Origin: an uncultured Neomegalonema sp.
Lineage (GTDB): Bacteria > Pseudomonadota > Alphaproteobacteria > Rhodobacterales > Rhodobacteraceae
Direction: 5' to 3'
DNA: 64,000 bases
NCBI GenBank assembly: GCA_937911325.1
Contig: CALDSD010000068.1
Coordinates: 1 to 64,000, forward strand
Shown: piece after piece, positions 62,703-64,000 of the stretch
Layout: every line of letters begins with the position of its first letter
Numbering within the stretch: the first letter of the stretch is position 1
The notes under the pieces: generated by a model
What the model was told of the DNA's origin: nothing
Database searches by the model: none
Seen by the model: only the letters and a program-made list of their open reading frames with translations
Position numbers and translations under genes: made by a program

Positions 62703-63503
62703 TTAAGAAACCAGCCGCGCTGGCGAGAGGGAAGTCTGCTGGGCGTTGAGGCCGCAGAAATCAAGAACTTCCCGCGTATTTGTGGAAACCAAATCTGCGC
62801 CAGTTGCGCTCTGGACGTCAATATCTAGCTGTGTCACAGCGCCGCCAACCACTAATGGCGCCTGCGGTGCGTCGCACGCCCGGATCTCGTCGATGAGATC
62901 GCGCACATAGGGGAGCGAGCGTTCGCTCGAAGCAGAGATGCCGACCATCGAAAAGCTATGCGCTCGAAGCGTCTCGACGATTTCGGTGTTCGACATGTCC
63001 AACGCCATATGAACCCACAGACCGTGTCTCCGGAAATTGCTCGCAGCGATGAACGCGCCAAACGTGTGCTGTTCTGATTGCGGGACGACTATCAGGGCGG
63101 TGTGGCCGAGCGGGATCGTCTTGCCGCCGCTTTCATAGCGGGCGCTCAGGCCGCGGGCGAGATTCTGCAGGCGCGAGGCGCCGACGCTGACCTGCGCGAA
63201 GGACAGCTCGTCGTCCACCCAGCGTTGGCCGAGCATCCGCGCCGCCTGGGGCAGATAGCATTCGTAGATCTCGTCGGAACTCACGCCGAAGGCGATCAGG
63301 CGAGCGATCACGTTGTGCCGACGGGCCTCGTCGACGTCGACCAGCGCGTCGCAAAGTTCATTGTATCGAGCGCGCCGAAGATCCAGGGCGTCTGTCTGCG
63401 CATGAGACGCCACGACCGCAAGGGCGCGTTTGGCCAGGGCGGCAACCTCCCCTGTGGACAGATTGCTGGCTGTCGGCGATGTTTTTCTGCGGCGGTCTGG
63501 CAT
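62703..63503 (-). CDS. ppaA: PpsR-modulating regulator PpaA/AerR
   Basis: A 266-residue antirepressor-type protein with a C-terminal SCHIC/cobalamin-binding-like domain. The helical four-helix part (about 20-110) has HNVIARLIAFGVSSDEIYECYLPQAARMLGQRW (in part), then VVPQSEQHTFGAFIAASNFRRHG with the His of the B12/haem-binding loop, and SMVGISASSERSLPYV. ATG 63503 has AGAGGTGG upstream. A GTG at 63545 in frame (14 more residues) is an alternative, reminiscent of the two AerR forms of Rhodobacter capsulatus. It precedes ppsR by 48 bases. Confidence 0.92.
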   Translation of the reverse strand: MPDRRRKTSPTASNLSTGEVAALAKRALAVVASHAQTDALDLRRARYNELCDALVDVDEARRHNVIARLIAFGVSSDEIYECYLPQAARMLGQRWVDDELSFAQVSVGASRLQNLARGLSARYESGGKTIPLGHTALIVVPQSEQHTFGAFIAASNFRRHGLWVHMALDMSNTEIVETLRAHSFSMVGISASSERSLPYVRDLIDEIRACDAPQAPLVVGGAVTQLDIDVQSATGADLVSTNTREVLDFCGLNAQQTSLSPARLVS

Positions 63504-63570
63504 GGCGCCACCTCTGCCCCGAAAGTCGCGGGACGCTCCGCTCACGCCTCAAGATGAGAACCTGCCGGTT

Positions 63571-63596
63571 GAACTTAGGTCTGAGAACTTAAGTTC
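63571..63596. repeat. Direct repeat ending in a 12-bp palindrome upstream of ppaA
   Basis: GAACTTA occurs at 63571-63577 and 63585-63591 (14-base period), and the second copy is part of the perfect palindrome GAACTTAAGTTC (63585-63596). It lies 68-93 bases upstream of the ppaA ATG, so it may be an operator for a regulator other than PpsR. Confidence 0.45.
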
Positions 63597-63649
63597 GCGA
63601 ATCCGGTCGGGCTGCGAGCACACGACATCATGTCGCAGCCGGCGGCGGA

Positions 63650-63667
63650 TGTCAAAGGCGTCAGACA
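63650..63667. promoter_or_regulatory. PpsR operator, ppaA side of the ppaA/bchF region
   Basis: TGT-N12-ACA (TGTCAAAGGCGTCAGACA), 147 bases upstream of the ppaA ATG and 139 bases from the bchF-side site. Confidence 0.65.
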
Positions 63668-63788
63668 CATCCGTCCACCTTCAAAACTAATTCAGCGCGT
63701 TGGATCGATGTGGAGCGTTTTTTGTCAACAGAAACGCCGAATTCGCGGCGCTGTGCCCCGAGTCCATAGCAAACTGTCAATTTCAAAG

Positions 63789-63806
63789 TGTAAATTAGCA
63801 TTGACA
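63789..63806. promoter_or_regulatory. PpsR operator upstream of bchF
   Basis: TGT-N12-ACA (TGTAAATTAGCATTGACA). Its end is a TTGACA (63801-63806) that can serve as the bchF -35 element, with TAGCTT 18 bases on (63825-63830). A half-site TGTCAA precedes it at 63775. Confidence 0.75.
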
Positions 63807-63862
63807 CTTTTTTGACCCAGGCGCTAGCTTTCTGGATGAACGCGAGGCGAAGGAGTCACGTG

Positions 63863-64000
63863 ATGCCGGCTCGGGCGGCTGCCTCAAAGACCGACATTAA
63901 TGCGGAGAGCGGCGCGCCTAGCAGCGGGAACCGCCTATACACGGACGCCCAGCGCGCGCGCCGGGACGCGACCGTGTGGACACTGGTGCAAGGGGTGCTC
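63863..64000 (+). CDS. bchF: 3-vinyl bacteriochlorophyllide hydratase BchF, 3'-truncated by window edge
   Basis: The first 46 codons of BchF, which hydrates the 3-vinyl group before BchC oxidation. NRLYTDAQRARRDATVWTLV followed by QGVL is the conserved BchF N-terminus; full proteins have about 160-180 residues. ATG 63863 has GGAG about 8 bases upstream; the first 22 residues are an unconserved tail. Its place after ppaA is the usual start of the bchFNBHLM operon, which should continue beyond the window. Confidence 0.93.
   Translation, partial: MPARAAASKTDINAESGAPSSGNRLYTDAQRARRDATVWTLVQGVL

Noticed and set aside
1-64000. CRISPR arrays, tRNA or rRNA genes, transposases, integrases
   Set aside because: None seen on reading the sequence; no regularly spaced repeats or transposase-like proteins were found. 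A tRNAscan or IS search would be decisive.

Overview
The window looks like chromosomal DNA of a GC-rich, bacteriochlorophyll-a-producing alphaproteobacterium, most likely of the Rhodobacterales (Rhodobacter/Roseobacter-type). Most of it is a photosynthesis gene cluster: spheroidene-pathway genes crtA, crtI, crtB, crtC, crtD, crtE and crtF; magnesium chelatase bchI and bchD with bchO; bchCXYZ; pufQBALMC with a tetrahaem PufC and no pufX seen; bchP, bchG and the start of bchF; and the regulators ppsR and ppaA/aerR. The order assignment is inference from gene content, since no rRNA is present.

Layout. (1) 1-9269: accessory metabolism. It holds the 3' part of formate-THF ligase, a tandem UspA protein, a tripartite tricarboxylate transporter (TctC-TctB-TctA), a glyoxylate aminotransferase, and a convergent threonine-to-glycine operon (tdh-kbl). 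(2) 9547-11151: an exosortase/EpsI fusion. (3) 11181-15500 (minus): crtA-bchI-bchD-bchO, each overlapping the next by 4 bases, divergent from crtI-crtB-tspO (plus, to 18765). (4) 18772-41276: a block of about 22.5 kb of non-photosynthesis genes lying where crtC would normally follow tspO. It contains an XRE-cupin regulator with a glxBCD-glnT (mgsABC-gmaS-like) set, an MFS/SnoaL pair divergent from a LuxR-GAF regulator, an HxlR regulator divergent from four oxidoreductase-type genes, two adjacent circularly permuted ATP-grasp/alpha-E/transglutaminase sets, and a His-rich periplasmic protein divergent from a Cys-tailed MarR regulator. (5) 41277-54980: the photosynthesis cluster resumes with crtDC (minus) divergent from crtEF-bchCXYZ-pufQBALMC (plus), a superoperon-like run. 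(6) 55174-64000: dxs (plus) convergent with ppaA-ppsR-bchG-(PucC-like)-bchP-idi (minus), then bchF (plus) running off the end.

How it works together. Dxs and Idi supply isopentenyl and dimethylallyl diphosphate. CrtE makes GGPP for CrtB/CrtI/CrtC/CrtD/CrtF/CrtA (spheroidene/spheroidenone) and, through BchG/BchP, the phytyl tail of bacteriochlorophyll. BchID inserts Mg, BchXYZ reduces ring B, and BchF/BchC finish the ring A side chain. Puf proteins form LH1 and the reaction centre. PpsR-type operators (TGT-N12-ACA) sit in front of crtA/crtI (one), crtD/crtE (two), bchC (two) and ppaA/bchF (two). ppsR and its antirepressor ppaA are encoded next to bchF.

Main points for follow-up: the interruption of the photosynthesis cluster; the doubled ATP-grasp/alpha-E/transglutaminase system with no known product; crtA and crtC apparently lacking canonical start codons at their expected starts; a 51-codon ORF translationally coupled between glxB and glxC; and a MarR regulator with a Cys/His tail whose mRNA looks leaderless.
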